A stretch of DNA of 64,000 nucleotides, from positions 124,001 to 188,000 of the forward strand of contig NZ_JAMOHM010000006.1 of NCBI RefSeq assembly GCF_024448335.1, given 5' to 3'. Below the pieces are notes generated by a model. The model did not search any database, was not told the DNA's origin, and saw only the letters and a program-made list of their open reading frames with translations. Of the stretch, positions 38,077-46,089 are shown in pieces. Position numbers and translations under genes: made by a program. The stretch comes from Stutzerimonas frequens. Its GTDB lineage: Bacteria; Pseudomonadota; Gammaproteobacteria; Pseudomonadales; Pseudomonadaceae. Numbering within the stretch: the stretch's first letter is position 1; each line of letters starts with the position of its first letter.

Positions 38077-38379
38077 TCAGAGTTCCTGGCCGATGCGCTC
38101 GATGAAGGTCTGGATCAGGGCATCGTTGCGCTTGAAAAAATGCCACTGGCCGACCTTCTGGCTGGTCACCAATCCGGCTTTCTGCAGGGTCGCCAGGTGG
38201 GCCGATACGGTTGACTGCGACAGGCCGGCGCGCTGATCGATCTGACCGGCACACACGCCGTTCTCCAACGAATGGTGCTGCTCGGCGAAATAGCGTTGCG
38301 GCTCCTTGAGCCAGCGCAGGATGTCGCGGCGCAGCGGATGGGCGAGGGCCTTGATGATGTCGTCGAAGTCGTCCGGCAT
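38077..38379 (-). CDS. ArsR-family helix-turn-helix repressor
   Basis: A 100-residue winged-helix protein with DIIKALAHPLRRDILRWL (residues 7-24), the recognition helix region QRAGLSQSTVSAHLATLQKA and a beta wing. The only Cys is in NGVCAGQ (residue 43); the classic CxC metal motif is missing, so it probably senses something other than a soft metal. It is cotranscribed with the downstream reductase. A direct repeat upstream may be its own operator. Confidence 0.88.
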   Translation of the reverse strand: MPDDFDDIIKALAHPLRRDILRWLKEPQRYFAEQHHSLENGVCAGQIDQRAGLSQSTVSAHLATLQKAGLVTSQKVGQWHFFKRNDALIQTFIERIGQEL

Positions 38380-38392
38380 GGTCTTCAGCTGC

Positions 38393-38423
38393 CTATATCG
38401 GGTTGAGGCGAACTATATATCGG
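38393..38423 (-). promoter_or_regulatory. Candidate operator of the ArsR-type repressor
   Basis: TATATCGG occurs at 38394-38401 and again at 38416-38423, 22 bases apart (two helical turns), beginning 14 bases upstream of the repressor start. The AT-rich units could also contain its -10. Autoregulation is common in ArsR families; this is an inference. Confidence 0.4.
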
Positions 38424-38560
38424 TGTTTGACGATACAAGATCGATTCGGCTGATGGTGGTTATCGGTGGCGTCGATGTACGGGCGCGCCGCGGCGATCCG
38501 CTCAGGGACATCCGCCTCCTGTAGAATCGCCGCCTCGAGTTATTCCAGGGTGTTTGATCT

Positions 38561-39034
38561 ATGCGTATCGGCCACGGTTACGACGTGCACCGCTTCGGCG
38601 AAGGCGACCACATCACGCTTGGCGGCGTGCGGATTCCACACCGGTTCGGGCTGCTCGCCCATTCCGACGGCGACGTTCTGTTGCACGCCCTGAGCGACGC
38701 GCTGCTCGGTGCCGCAGCGCTGGGTGATATCGGCAAGCATTTCCCGGATACCGATCCGCAGTTCAAGGGCGCCGACAGCCGCGTGCTGCTACGCCATGTG
38801 CTGGCGCAGGTGCAGGCCAAGGGCTACGTGGTCGGCAATGTCGACGCGACGATCGTCGCCCAGGCCCCGAAGATGGCGCCGCACATCGAAAGCATGCGTG
38901 CGCTGGTCGCCGCAGACCTGCAAGTGGAGCTGGATCAGGTCAACGTCAAGGCCACCACCACCGAGAAGCTCGGCTTCACCGGGCGCGAGGAGGGGATCGC
39001 CGTTCACGCGGTTGCCTTGCTGGTCCGCGCATGA
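38561..39034 (+). CDS. ispF: 2-C-methyl-D-erythritol 2,4-cyclodiphosphate synthase
   Basis: MEP-pathway enzyme acting after IspD and IspE. The 157-residue protein has the zinc ligands in [10 protein letters not shown] (Asp8, His10) and the [20 protein letters not shown] stretch, and [16 protein letters not shown] near the C-terminus. It starts the ispF-truD-surE-pcm run with four-base overlaps. It is divergent from the ArsR-type gene. Confidence 0.97.
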   Translation: MRIGHGYDVHRFGEGDHITLGGVRIPHRFGLLAHSDGDVLLHALSDALLGAAALGDIGKHFPDTDPQFKGADSRVLLRHVLAQVQAKGYVVGNVDATIVAQAPKMAPHIESMRALVAADLQVELDQVNVKATTTEKLGFTGREEGIAVHAVALLVRA

Positions 39035-40071
39035 CCGAAGATCAGCTGCTCGGGCCACGTGCCCATGGCGAGCCCTGCGGCAGTGCGGTGCTGAAGGCGG
39101 TCGCCGAGGATTTTCAGGTCGATGAGGTGCTCGATATCCCGCTGTCCGGCGAGGGTGAGCACCTCTGGTTGTGGGTTGAAAAGCGCAATCTGAACACCGA
39201 GGAAGCTGCCAAACGCATCGCCCGCGCCGCTGGCGTGCCGCTGAAGATGATCAGCTATGCGGGCCTGAAGGACCGCCAGGCGCTGACCCGGCAGTGGTTC
39301 AGCCTGCATCTGCCGGGCAAGGCCGACCCCGATCTGAGCGCCGCCGAAGACGGCAGCCTGCGGCTGCTCCAGTGCGTTCGTCATCAGCGCAAGCTGCAGC
39401 GCGGCGCGCATTCGGCCAATGGGTTTCGTCTGCGTCTGACCGAGCTGCATGCCGATCATACGCAGCTCGACGCGCGGCTAGAGCGGATCAAGCTGCAGGG
39501 GGTGCCGAACTACTTCGGCCTGCAGCGTTTCGGCTATGAAGGTGGCAACCTCCACGGGGCGCGCCACTTCGCGGCGAAAGGAGAGCTGCCGGAGCAGCGC
39601 AACATGCGTTCGCGCCTGCTTTCGGCTGGCCGCAGTTACCTGTTCAACCGTGTGCTCGCCGAACGGGTTGCTGATGGCAGCTGGGATCAGGCACGAGTGG
39701 GCGATCTACTGGCATTCACTGACAGTCGCAGCTTTTTCCCCGCCGGACCGGACGAGTGCGCAGACCCGCGCCTAAGGATTCTGGATCTGCATCCGACCGG
39801 CCCTTTATGGGGCGTTGGGGGCTCGCCAGCAGGTGACGAAATACAGGCACTGGAAGACGCCGTCGCTACAAATGAATCGGCTGTCGCCAATTGGTTGGCG
39901 CAGGCAGGGATGAAGCACGAACGGCGCATTCTCCGCCTCCCCATCAGCGGTTTGTCGTGGCATTATCCCGGGCCTGACATTCTGCAACTGGAATTCGTCC
40001 TGCCGACCGGATGCTTCGCCACCGCCGTGGTGCGTGAGCTGGTCAGCCTGGCAGGGCAGACGGACATCTGA
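39031..40071 (+). CDS. truD: tRNA pseudouridine(13) synthase TruD
   Basis: Makes pseudouridine at position 13 of tRNA-Glu. The 346-residue protein has the catalytic Asp in [16 protein letters not shown] (around residue 77), [11 protein letters not shown] and [20 protein letters not shown]. It overlaps ispF (ATGA) and surE (one base). The C-terminal part (residues about 250-320) is more AT-rich and less conserved than the rest. Confidence 0.96.
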   Translation: MTEDQLLGPRAHGEPCGSAVLKAVAEDFQVDEVLDIPLSGEGEHLWLWVEKRNLNTEEAAKRIARAAGVPLKMISYAGLKDRQALTRQWFSLHLPGKADPDLSAAEDGSLRLLQCVRHQRKLQRGAHSANGFRLRLTELHADHTQLDARLERIKLQGVPNYFGLQRFGYEGGNLHGARHFAAKGELPEQRNMRSRLLSAGRSYLFNRVLAERVADGSWDQARVGDLLAFTDSRSFFPAGPDECADPRLRILDLHPTGPLWGVGGSPAGDEIQALEDAVATNESAVANWLAQAGMKHERRILRLPISGLSWHYPGPDILQLEFVLPTGCFATAVVRELVSLAGQTDI

Positions 40072-40820
40072 TGCGTATTCTGATCGCCAACGACGACGGG
40101 GTGTATGCACCCGGGCTCGCCGCGCTTTATGACGCGCTGGGCGGCTATGCCGAGTGCAAGGTGGTTGCCCCGATCCAGGACATGAGCGGCGCCAGCAGCG
40201 CGCTTACCCTGGACCGCCCGCTTCATCCCGTGACCATGCCCAACGGCTTTATCGGCCTGAATGGCTCGCCCACCGATTGCGTTCACCTTGGCCTCAACGG
40301 ATTGCTCGAGGAAACGCCGGACATGGTGGTCTCGGGTATCAATCTCGGTGCCAATCTGGGCGATGACGTGCTTTATTCAGGAACGGTTGCCGCGGCCATC
40401 GAAGGGCGCTTCACCGGTCGGCCGGCTTTTGCCTTCTCGCTGGTCTCCCGCTTGCCGGACAACCTGCCAACCGCTGCCTACATCGCTCGGGCTCTGGTGG
40501 AAAAGCACGACCAGCTGGAGCTTCCGCCGCGCACCGTCCTCAGTGTCAACGTGCCCAATCTGCCGCTGGATCATATCCGCGGCATCCAGCTGACGCGTCT
40601 GGGCCATCGCAGCAGGGCCAAACCGCCGGTCAAGCAGGCCAATCCGCGTGGCAAGGAAGGCTACTGGATTTCCGTGGCCGGTGATGTCGAAGACGGCGGT
40701 CCGGGCACCGATTTCCATGCAGTCATGCAGGGTTATGTCTCCATAACCCCGCTGCAGCTGGATCGAACCTTCCGTGAGGCCTTTCACGGTCTCGAGAGCT
40801 GGCTGGAGAACGTGCTGTGA
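40071..40820 (+). CDS. surE: 5'/3'-nucleotidase SurE
   Basis: Stationary-phase nucleoside monophosphate phosphatase. The 249-residue protein has the metal-binding [10 protein letters not shown] (residues 5-14), the Ser in [22 protein letters not shown] and [22 protein letters not shown]. It lies in the stationary-phase survival block surE-pcm-nlpD-rpoS. Confidence 0.97.
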   Translation: MRILIANDDGVYAPGLAALYDALGGYAECKVVAPIQDMSGASSALTLDRPLHPVTMPNGFIGLNGSPTDCVHLGLNGLLEETPDMVVSGINLGANLGDDVLYSGTVAAAIEGRFTGRPAFAFSLVSRLPDNLPTAAYIARALVEKHDQLELPPRTVLSVNVPNLPLDHIRGIQLTRLGHRSRAKPPVKQANPRGKEGYWISVAGDVEDGGPGTDFHAVMQGYVSITPLQLDRTFREAFHGLESWLENVL

Positions 40821-41494
40821 TACACCGCGGACAAGACAGCCTGCTGCACGGCTCGGGGATGACCTCGCAGCGCACACGTGACCGTCTGATTCAGCGGCTC
40901 TACGAAGAAGGGCTGTCCAACGCCCATGTACTCGAAGTGATCCGCCGTACCCCTCGTCATCTGTTCGTCGACGAGGCGCTGGCACACCGTGCCTACGAAG
41001 ACACCGCGTTGCCGATAGGCCATAACCAGACGATTTCCCAGCCGTTCATGGTCGCCCGGATGAGCGAACTCCTGCTGGCCGACGGTCCGCTGGACAAGGT
41101 ACTGGAGATCGGCACCGGCTCCGGCTACCAGACCGCGGTGTTGGCTCAGCTGGTCGAGCGGGTGTTTTCGGTGGAGCGCATCCAGGCGCTGCAGGACCGG
41201 GCCAAGGAACGCCTGGTCGAACTCAAGCTGCGCAATGTGGTCTTTCGCTGGGGCGATGGTTGGGAGGGCTGGCCTGCACTGGCGCCTTACAACGGCATCA
41301 TCGTCACCGCGGCGGCAACCGATGTGCCGCAGGCCTTGCTCGATCAGCTGGCGCCCGGTGGGCGTCTGGTGATTCCAGTGGGTGCCGGCGAGGTCCAGCA
41401 ACTCATGCTGATCATTCGAGAGGAAAACGGCTTTTCGCGCCATCTTCTGGATACCGTACGTTTCGTGCCGCTGCTCAATGGACCCGTGATTTGA
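40817..41494 (+). CDS. pcm: Protein-L-isoaspartate O-methyltransferase
   Basis: Repairs isoaspartyl damage using SAM. The protein has [18 protein letters not shown], the SAM-binding [16 protein letters not shown] and [10 protein letters not shown], and [10 protein letters not shown]. The GTG at 40817 overlaps the surE stop (GTGA) and gives 225 residues; an ATG at 40859 ([10 protein letters not shown]) would give 211, the size of the P. aeruginosa enzyme. Either start is possible. It sits directly after surE. Confidence 0.95.
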   Translation: MIHRGQDSLLHGSGMTSQRTRDRLIQRLYEEGLSNAHVLEVIRRTPRHLFVDEALAHRAYEDTALPIGHNQTISQPFMVARMSELLLADGPLDKVLEIGTGSGYQTAVLAQLVERVFSVERIQALQDRAKERLVELKLRNVVFRWGDGWEGWPALAPYNGIIVTAAATDVPQALLDQLAPGGRLVIPVGAGEVQQLMLIIREENGFSRHLLDTVRFVPLLNGPVI

Positions 41495-41513
41495 TCATTC
41501 AGCGGAAGGAAGC

Positions 41514-42449
41514 ATGAAAAACGCTTTTTTGTTGTACGCCAAAGGCATGGCGATGGGGGCTGCGGACGTGGTGCCCGGTGTCTCGGGCGGTACCGTGGCG
41601 TTCATCACCGGTATCTATGATGAGTTGCTGCGCTCCATCAGCGCTGTGCCATATGCGGTCGGCCCGTTGTTGCGGGGGCGTTTCGCCGAGGCCTGGAAAA
41701 CCGCCAATGCAAGCTTCCTGCTGGTGCTGTTCGCCGGCATCCTGACCAGCATTCTTAGCCTGGCCAGGCTGATTACCTATCTTCTGGAAGAGCATCCGAT
41801 TCCCGTCTGGTCCTTCTTCTTTGGCCTCATCCTGGTTTCTGTCCATCTGGTGGGCAAGGAAATCCAGCGCCGCAACCTGTCGCGTCTGGTGAGCTTCTGC
41901 CTGGGTATCGGCTTTGCCTACTGGATTACCGTGGCTGCGCCGGTGCAGTGGGGCAGCAGCAGTCTGAGCCTTTTCTTTGCTGGCGCGATTGCCATCTGCG
42001 CGATGATCCTGCCGGGCATTTCCGGCAGTTTCATCCTGGTGCTGCTGGGGCTGTACCCGGTGGTTCTGGGCGCGGTGAAGGGGTTCGATCTCGGTGTGAT
42101 GGCGGTCTTCGCCGCGGGGTGCCTGGTAGGCTTGTTGAGCTTCGCCAAGTTCCTCAGCTGGCTGCTCAAGCGTTGGCGCGACCTGACCCTGGCGTTTCTG
42201 ACCGGGCTGATGCTCGGCTCGCTGAACAAGGTCTGGCCATGGAAGGAAACGCTGACCTGGCGCACCAATTCCAGTGGCGAGAACGTTCCGGTCCTGCAGC
42301 ACAATCTGCTGCCTGGCGCCTATGGCGACCTGACCGGGCAGGACCCTCAGCTGCTGCTGGCCGTACTGTTGGCCGTGGGTGGTATCGTTCTGGTCCTGGG
42401 GCTCGAGTGGTTTGCCGGCCGGCGCCAGCCGATGACTGAAGGCGTCTGA
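41514..42449 (+). CDS. DUF368 (PopT-like) membrane protein, probable undecaprenyl-phosphate translocase
   Basis: A 311-residue inner-membrane protein with about eight to ten hydrophobic segments. It shows the DUF368 hallmarks: MGAADVVPGVSGGTVAFITG near residues 13-32 and the repeated internal ICAMILPGISGSFILVLLG near residues 161-179, an inverted-repeat pattern. DUF368 members (PopT) were reported to return undecaprenyl phosphate to the cytosolic face. The gene sits between pcm and nlpD; in P. aeruginosa those two are adjacent. A GGAAGGA ribosome site precedes the ATG. Confidence 0.85.
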   Translation: MKNAFLLYAKGMAMGAADVVPGVSGGTVAFITGIYDELLRSISAVPYAVGPLLRGRFAEAWKTANASFLLVLFAGILTSILSLARLITYLLEEHPIPVWSFFFGLILVSVHLVGKEIQRRNLSRLVSFCLGIGFAYWITVAAPVQWGSSSLSLFFAGAIAICAMILPGISGSFILVLLGLYPVVLGAVKGFDLGVMAVFAAGCLVGLLSFAKFLSWLLKRWRDLTLAFLTGLMLGSLNKVWPWKETLTWRTNSSGENVPVLQHNLLPGAYGDLTGQDPQLLLAVLLAVGGIVLVLGLEWFAGRRQPMTEGV

Positions 42450-42477
42450 CGCACTTGTCTATGAAAGGGAGCGGGCA

Positions 42478-43323
42478 TTGAGGCTCACAGCAGTACCGCG
42501 GTGGATGCGCGACCCCATGGTCCGTTCGATGCTCGGTGTTCTGGTGATTGCCGGAACGCTGGTCGGTTGTGCGTCGTCGCCCCAAGGGGGAGGCGTGCAG
42601 GTCGTCGACCGCAACCAGCGTGACAAGGTCACCAGCGGCCAGTACATCGTGCGGCGCGGCGATACGCTCTGGTCCATCGCGTTCCGCTTCGGCTGGGACT
42701 GGCGTGAGCTGGCACGTGTGAACGGCATCCAGCCACCGCATGTTATCTATCCTGGGCAAAAGATCCGCTTCAGTGGCAGCAGCGCTCGAGTAGCGGCCGC
42801 CGCGCCACGGCCCCAGCCAGCGCCCAAGCCGGCGCCATCTACCCCGGTCGTGGTCGCCAACCCGGTTTCCCGTCAGCCGGCGATCAGCACCCAGCCAAGC
42901 CCGCCGTCCAGTCCGCAGGCACGTACGCCAGTTACCCCTGTAGCCCGCTCGGCGAGCGGTTGGGCATGGCCGGCGAACGGCACGATCATCGGTCGTTTTT
43001 CCTCAAACGGTAGTTTGAATAAAGGAATTGATATCGCTGGGGAATTAGGACAGCCTGTTCTGGCTGCTTCTGATGGGACTGTTGTGTACGCCGGCAGTGG
43101 ATTACGGGGTTACGGCGAACTTGTGATCATCAAGCACAGCGATACCTATGTAAGCGCCTACGGACACAACCGCAGGCTGCTGGTGCGGGAGGGCCAACAA
43201 GTCAAGGCTGGGCAAGGTATTGCCGAGATGGGATCGACGGGAACCGACCGGGTGAAGCTGCATTTCGAAATTCGTCGCCAGGGTAAACCCGTAGACCCGC
43301 TGCAATATCTGCCAAGACGTTGA
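42478..43323 (+). CDS. nlpD: NlpD-type lipoprotein with LysM and degenerate LytM (M23) domains
   Basis: Outer-membrane lipoprotein that activates cell-wall amidases at division. Its 281 residues contain a lipobox LVGC (Cys near residue 25), a LysM domain (YIVRRGDTLWSIAFRFGWDW, residues 55-74), a Pro/Ala linker, and a C-terminal M23 fold. The zinc ligands are incomplete (NKGIDIAG instead of HxGxD), as in amidase activators. The start is an unusual TTG at 42478, 6 bases after GGGAG; a later ATG would shorten the signal. Codon use becomes AT-rich at about 43000-43090. rpoS follows after 98 bases. Confidence 0.93.
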   Translation: MRLTAVPRWMRDPMVRSMLGVLVIAGTLVGCASSPQGGGVQVVDRNQRDKVTSGQYIVRRGDTLWSIAFRFGWDWRELARVNGIQPPHVIYPGQKIRFSGSSARVAAAAPRPQPAPKPAPSTPVVVANPVSRQPAISTQPSPPSSPQARTPVTPVARSASGWAWPANGTIIGRFSSNGSLNKGIDIAGELGQPVLAASDGTVVYAGSGLRGYGELVIIKHSDTYVSAYGHNRRLLVREGQQVKAGQGIAEMGSTGTDRVKLHFEIRRQGKPVDPLQYLPRR

Positions 43324-43421
43324 CCTGTCGCCTGCCTGTTCCAGCACTAGGTTAGGCTTGAGCGTAGCCAAGGACCCGCGTCGCTTGGGCCTGTTGTCGA
43401 ACTCGGAACAGGACAAGAATA

Positions 43422-44417
43422 ATGGCACTTAAAGACCAAGCGCTGGAGTTTGACGTCGACGATGCGGTTCTGCTCATGGAAACGCCCATCCACTTCGACC
43501 AGAAAGACAAAGTGACCAAGGCTGCCGGTGCAGGCAGACCCAAGGCCGCATCCAGCAAACAGCACAAGTTCATCGATTACAACCGGGCGCTAGATGCGAC
43601 CCAGTTGTACCTCAACGAAATCGGTTTCTCCCCCCTCCTGACCCCCGAAGAAGAAGTGCATTTCGCGCGTCTTGCGCAGAAAGGCGATCCGGCGGGGCGC
43701 AAGCGCATGATCGAAAGCAACCTGCGACTGGTGGTGAAAATCGCCAGGCGCTATGTCAACCGCGGCCTGTCCCTGCTTGATCTGGTCGAGGAGGGCAATC
43801 TCGGGCTGATCCGTGCGGTGGAGAAATTCGATCCGGAGCGCGGCTTCCGTTTCTCGACCTACGCGACCTGGTGGATCCGGCAGACTATCGAGCGGGCCAT
43901 CATGAACCAGACCCGGACGATTCGCCTGCCGATCCATGTGGTCAAGGAGCTGAACGTCTATCTGCGCGCGGCTCGCGAACTGACGCAGAAACTCGATCAC
44001 GAACCCAGTCCCGAAGAGATCGCCAACCTGCTCGAGAAGCCGGTCGGCGAGGTCAAGCGCATGCTCGGCCTCAATGAGCGGGTCACCTCAGTGGACGTCT
44101 CGCTCGGACCGGATACCGACAAGACATTGCTCGATACGCTTACTGACGATCGACCAACCGACCCATGCGAACTGCTGCTGGATGACGATCTGTCGGCCAG
44201 TATCGATCAGTGGCTGTCGGATTTGTCCGAGAAGCAGCGCGAGGTCGTCATCCGTCGCTTCGGGTTGCGTGGGCACGAGGCTTCGACGCTGGAGGAAGTC
44301 GGCCAGGAGATCGGTCTTACGCGCGAGCGCGTGCGCCAGATCCAGGTCGAGGCGTTGCGCCGCCTGCGCGAGATTCTCGAGCGCAACGGGTTGTCCAGCG
44401 ACGCGCTTTTCCAGTGA
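43422..44417 (+). CDS. rpoS: RNA polymerase sigma factor RpoS (sigma-38)
   Basis: Master sigma factor of stationary phase and general stress. The 331-residue protein has region 1.2 ([20 protein letters not shown]), region 2 with [20 protein letters not shown] and [19 protein letters not shown], region 3 ([14 protein letters not shown]), and region 4 with [20 protein letters not shown]. It is about three residues shorter than P. aeruginosa RpoS. The N-terminal part (residues 1-50) is variable. In Pseudomonas the main promoter lies inside nlpD. Confidence 0.98.
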   Translation: MALKDQALEFDVDDAVLLMETPIHFDQKDKVTKAAGAGRPKAASSKQHKFIDYNRALDATQLYLNEIGFSPLLTPEEEVHFARLAQKGDPAGRKRMIESNLRLVVKIARRYVNRGLSLLDLVEEGNLGLIRAVEKFDPERGFRFSTYATWWIRQTIERAIMNQTRTIRLPIHVVKELNVYLRAARELTQKLDHEPSPEEIANLLEKPVGEVKRMLGLNERVTSVDVSLGPDTDKTLLDTLTDDRPTDPCELLLDDDLSASIDQWLSDLSEKQREVVIRRFGLRGHEASTLEEVGQEIGLTRERVRQIQVEALRRLREILERNGLSSDALFQ

Positions 44418-44546
44418 GCGCAACGCTGCGTCGGCCGGAGGCCCCGGTCGGCGCAGCGGCTTGTTCGTATGCCTGCCCAGACGGTAATGGCTTCGTGCGA
44501 TCGACTTAAGCCAATCGTTCTGGGTTTCCACTTCATCGATATCGTT

Positions 44547-44564
44547 TGTAAGCATTCACTTACA
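44547..44564 (+). promoter_or_regulatory. GacA upstream activating sequence (UAS) of rsmZ
   Basis: TGTAAG (44547-44552), six bases, then CTTACA (44559-44564): an exact TGTAAG-N6-CTTACA palindrome, the known GacA box. It lies about 190 bases upstream of the predicted rsmZ start, the expected distance in Pseudomonas. Confidence 0.92.
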
Positions 44565-44703
44565 GGCGATGTAAGCAAAGCCAACGTAGCAGCCCCCGCT
44601 GAACCGCTACTCACTTGTGAGTATCGTGGTAAGCCTTTGAATTTTAATGGTTTTTAATCGGTCATTCGGCGCGGGCTGCGGGCAATGTGGCGACCTGACG
44701 CAG

Positions 44704-44731
44704 TTGTCCTTGGCCCTGCGATCATTAATAT
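44704..44731 (+). promoter_or_regulatory. Core promoter of rsmZ
   Basis: TTGTCC (44704-44709) and TAATAT (44726-44731) are separated by 16 bases, giving a predicted start near 44738, at the base of the first GGA hairpin. Confidence 0.55.
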
Positions 44732-44737
44732 CGCCCA

Positions 44738-44871
44738 CGTGCTCAGGGATTAGCACGGCCTTCAGGATGAAGGTCAGGCATCATCGCAGGATGCGGTGCC
44801 ATCAGGACGATGAGAAGGGATTAAGGGAACAGGGAAGGAGGCGGGCGGGATCGTATCCCGCCCCTTTTTTT
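44738..44871 (+). ncRNA. rsmZ: RsmZ small RNA (sequesters RsmA/CsrA)
   Basis: A roughly 134-base RNA between rpoS and the next gene, the standard Pseudomonas rsmZ location. It holds about nine GGA motifs, several in hairpin loops: CGTGCT-CAGGGATT-AGCACG, CTTC-AGGAT-GAAG and CATC-AGGAC-GATG, plus GC-AGGAT-GC. These are the RsmA/CsrA-binding ANGGA sites. A GacA box lies upstream and a strong terminator closes it. RsmZ titrates RsmA/RsmE and so lifts repression of secondary metabolism, biofilm and stress genes. Ends were set by the promoter and terminator and are approximate. Confidence 0.9.
44843..44871 (+). terminator. Terminator of rsmZ
   Basis: GGGCGGGA (44843-44850) pairs with TCCCGCCC (44856-44863) around TCGTA, followed by C and seven T. 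Confidence 0.93.
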
Positions 44872-44944
44872 GCCTTGAGAAAAGTGGACTGAACCGAGTT
44901 GCCCTCGCATGGCCTAAGGCTCAACAGCCATCACGGAGGTCAAC

Positions 44945-45082
44945 ATGAACGGTGATCAGCAGCATGACCAGTCGCCTGAGGACCGGGACGATGCAGCCCG
45001 GCGCCCTGATGAGGCGGACGAAGAGCAGCTCGACGAGGCCATCGAGGAAACCTTCCCGGCCAGCGATCCGATCTCTCCTTGA
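44945..45082 (+). CDS. Small acidic protein with LDEAIEETFPASDP motif
   Basis: A 45-residue, very acidic protein following a clear GGAGG ribosome site at 44935-44939. It ends with LDEAIEETFPASDPISP (residues 29-45), a short motif I recognise from small conserved proteins and C-terminal tails in many Proteobacteria; its function is unknown to me. It lies 73 bases after the rsmZ terminator, where fdxA stands in P. aeruginosa. The motif and ribosome site make it likely to be real in spite of its size. Confidence 0.7.
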   Translation: MNGDQQHDQSPEDRDDAARRPDEADEEQLDEAIEETFPASDPISP

Positions 45083-45098
45083 GCTGGCGCTCGGCAGA

Positions 45099-45935
45099 TC
45101 ATGCGCGCGCGGCTGCGCGCTCGAGCAAGGCCGGCAGAACCTGTGTCCGTAAGAGTGGCGCAACGTCATCACGGTGGCAGGGTTCCAGATCCAGCCAGCC
45201 CATCTCTTCGATTTCTGCCTGAACGCTGACGGGGTGCGGAAGGCGTCCAACGAACACTTGCGCCTGGACCTGATGGTTCGGTTCGTTGGCTGCCGGCGCC
45301 CGGAATTGTCCTAGCGACTCAAGATCTCGATCTTCCAGGGAGAGCGCCAGCTCTTCGGCCAGCTCTCGCCTGAGCGTCTGCAAGGCGGTTTCGCCTGGCT
45401 CGGCCTTGCCACCGGGCAACATGAAGAAGCGCGTACCGCGCTTGCGTACCACCAGCAACCGTCCGTGTTCGTCGAACAGGCAGGCAATTGCGATATTCAG
45501 GGTGGCGTCGGGCATGGCGTCTTCCTTCTGGCGACGAGTCAGAGCGATCAAGGTCTTGCTGCGGCGATAACGGGCAAGACGATCTTCCAGCATTTGCGGT
45601 AGCTGTACTGCCTCGCTGAAACCGAGCCGGGCATAAAACTCTTGCAGCTCCGGTTTACAGAACAGCCAGACCGGCCCTGAGACGCAACGCAGCGCCCGGC
45701 GCACCAGCCCCTGACCGATCCCGCGGCCGCGCTCGGCAGGGCTGACCAGTAGTCCGGTCAGGAAATGGCCATCGGCAACCGGCGTCAGGCAAAGGCCTGC
45801 GATGATCTCGCCACATCTGGCAACCCAGCAACTGGCTTCGGGGCGCACCCGGTTGCGGTTGTGGTGGGTTCGATAGAACCTGACCAGCAGAGGCTTCTGC
45901 GGCTGGGGTAAGCGCTGGTACTCGAGTACAGGCAT
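45099..45935 (-). CDS. GNAT acetyltransferase - Nudix hydrolase fusion protein
   Basis: A 278-residue two-domain protein. Residues 1-135 form a GNAT domain with the acetyl-CoA loop RGRGIGQGL (69-77) and FYARLGF (100-106). Residues 145-275 form a Nudix domain with the box GGKAEPGETALQTLRRELAE (175-194), fitting Gx5Ex7REUxEE. The final G of the box is Ala (ELAL). Such fusions may join sensing or modification of a small molecule to hydrolysis of a nucleoside diphosphate derivative; no substrate can be named. The gene is convergent with the small acidic-protein gene and divergent from the symporter. Confidence 0.85.
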   Translation of the reverse strand: MPVLEYQRLPQPQKPLLVRFYRTHHNRNRVRPEASCWVARCGEIIAGLCLTPVADGHFLTGLLVSPAERGRGIGQGLVRRALRCVSGPVWLFCKPELQEFYARLGFSEAVQLPQMLEDRLARYRRSKTLIALTRRQKEDAMPDATLNIAIACLFDEHGRLLVVRKRGTRFFMLPGGKAEPGETALQTLRRELAEELALSLEDRDLESLGQFRAPAANEPNHQVQAQVFVGRLPHPVSVQAEIEEMGWLDLEPCHRDDVAPLLRTQVLPALLERAAARA

Positions 45936-46089
45936 GGCCGTCCGGGGCGTTTTCGATCACGCCAGTCTAGCGTCTGCCACTTGTTCGCCAAAGCCTGTCC
46001 CGCTGGCATGCCGTTCATCCGCTCCCTGCATCTTTTCCCAGGTCGTCGGGCTCTCACCCTTTAGGTACGCCAACGACAGGAATAACAAG

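Noticed and set aside
43180..43323. NlpD as an active M23 endopeptidase
   Set aside because: The first zinc ligand motif is NKGID rather than HxGxD, so the LytM domain is probably non-catalytic.
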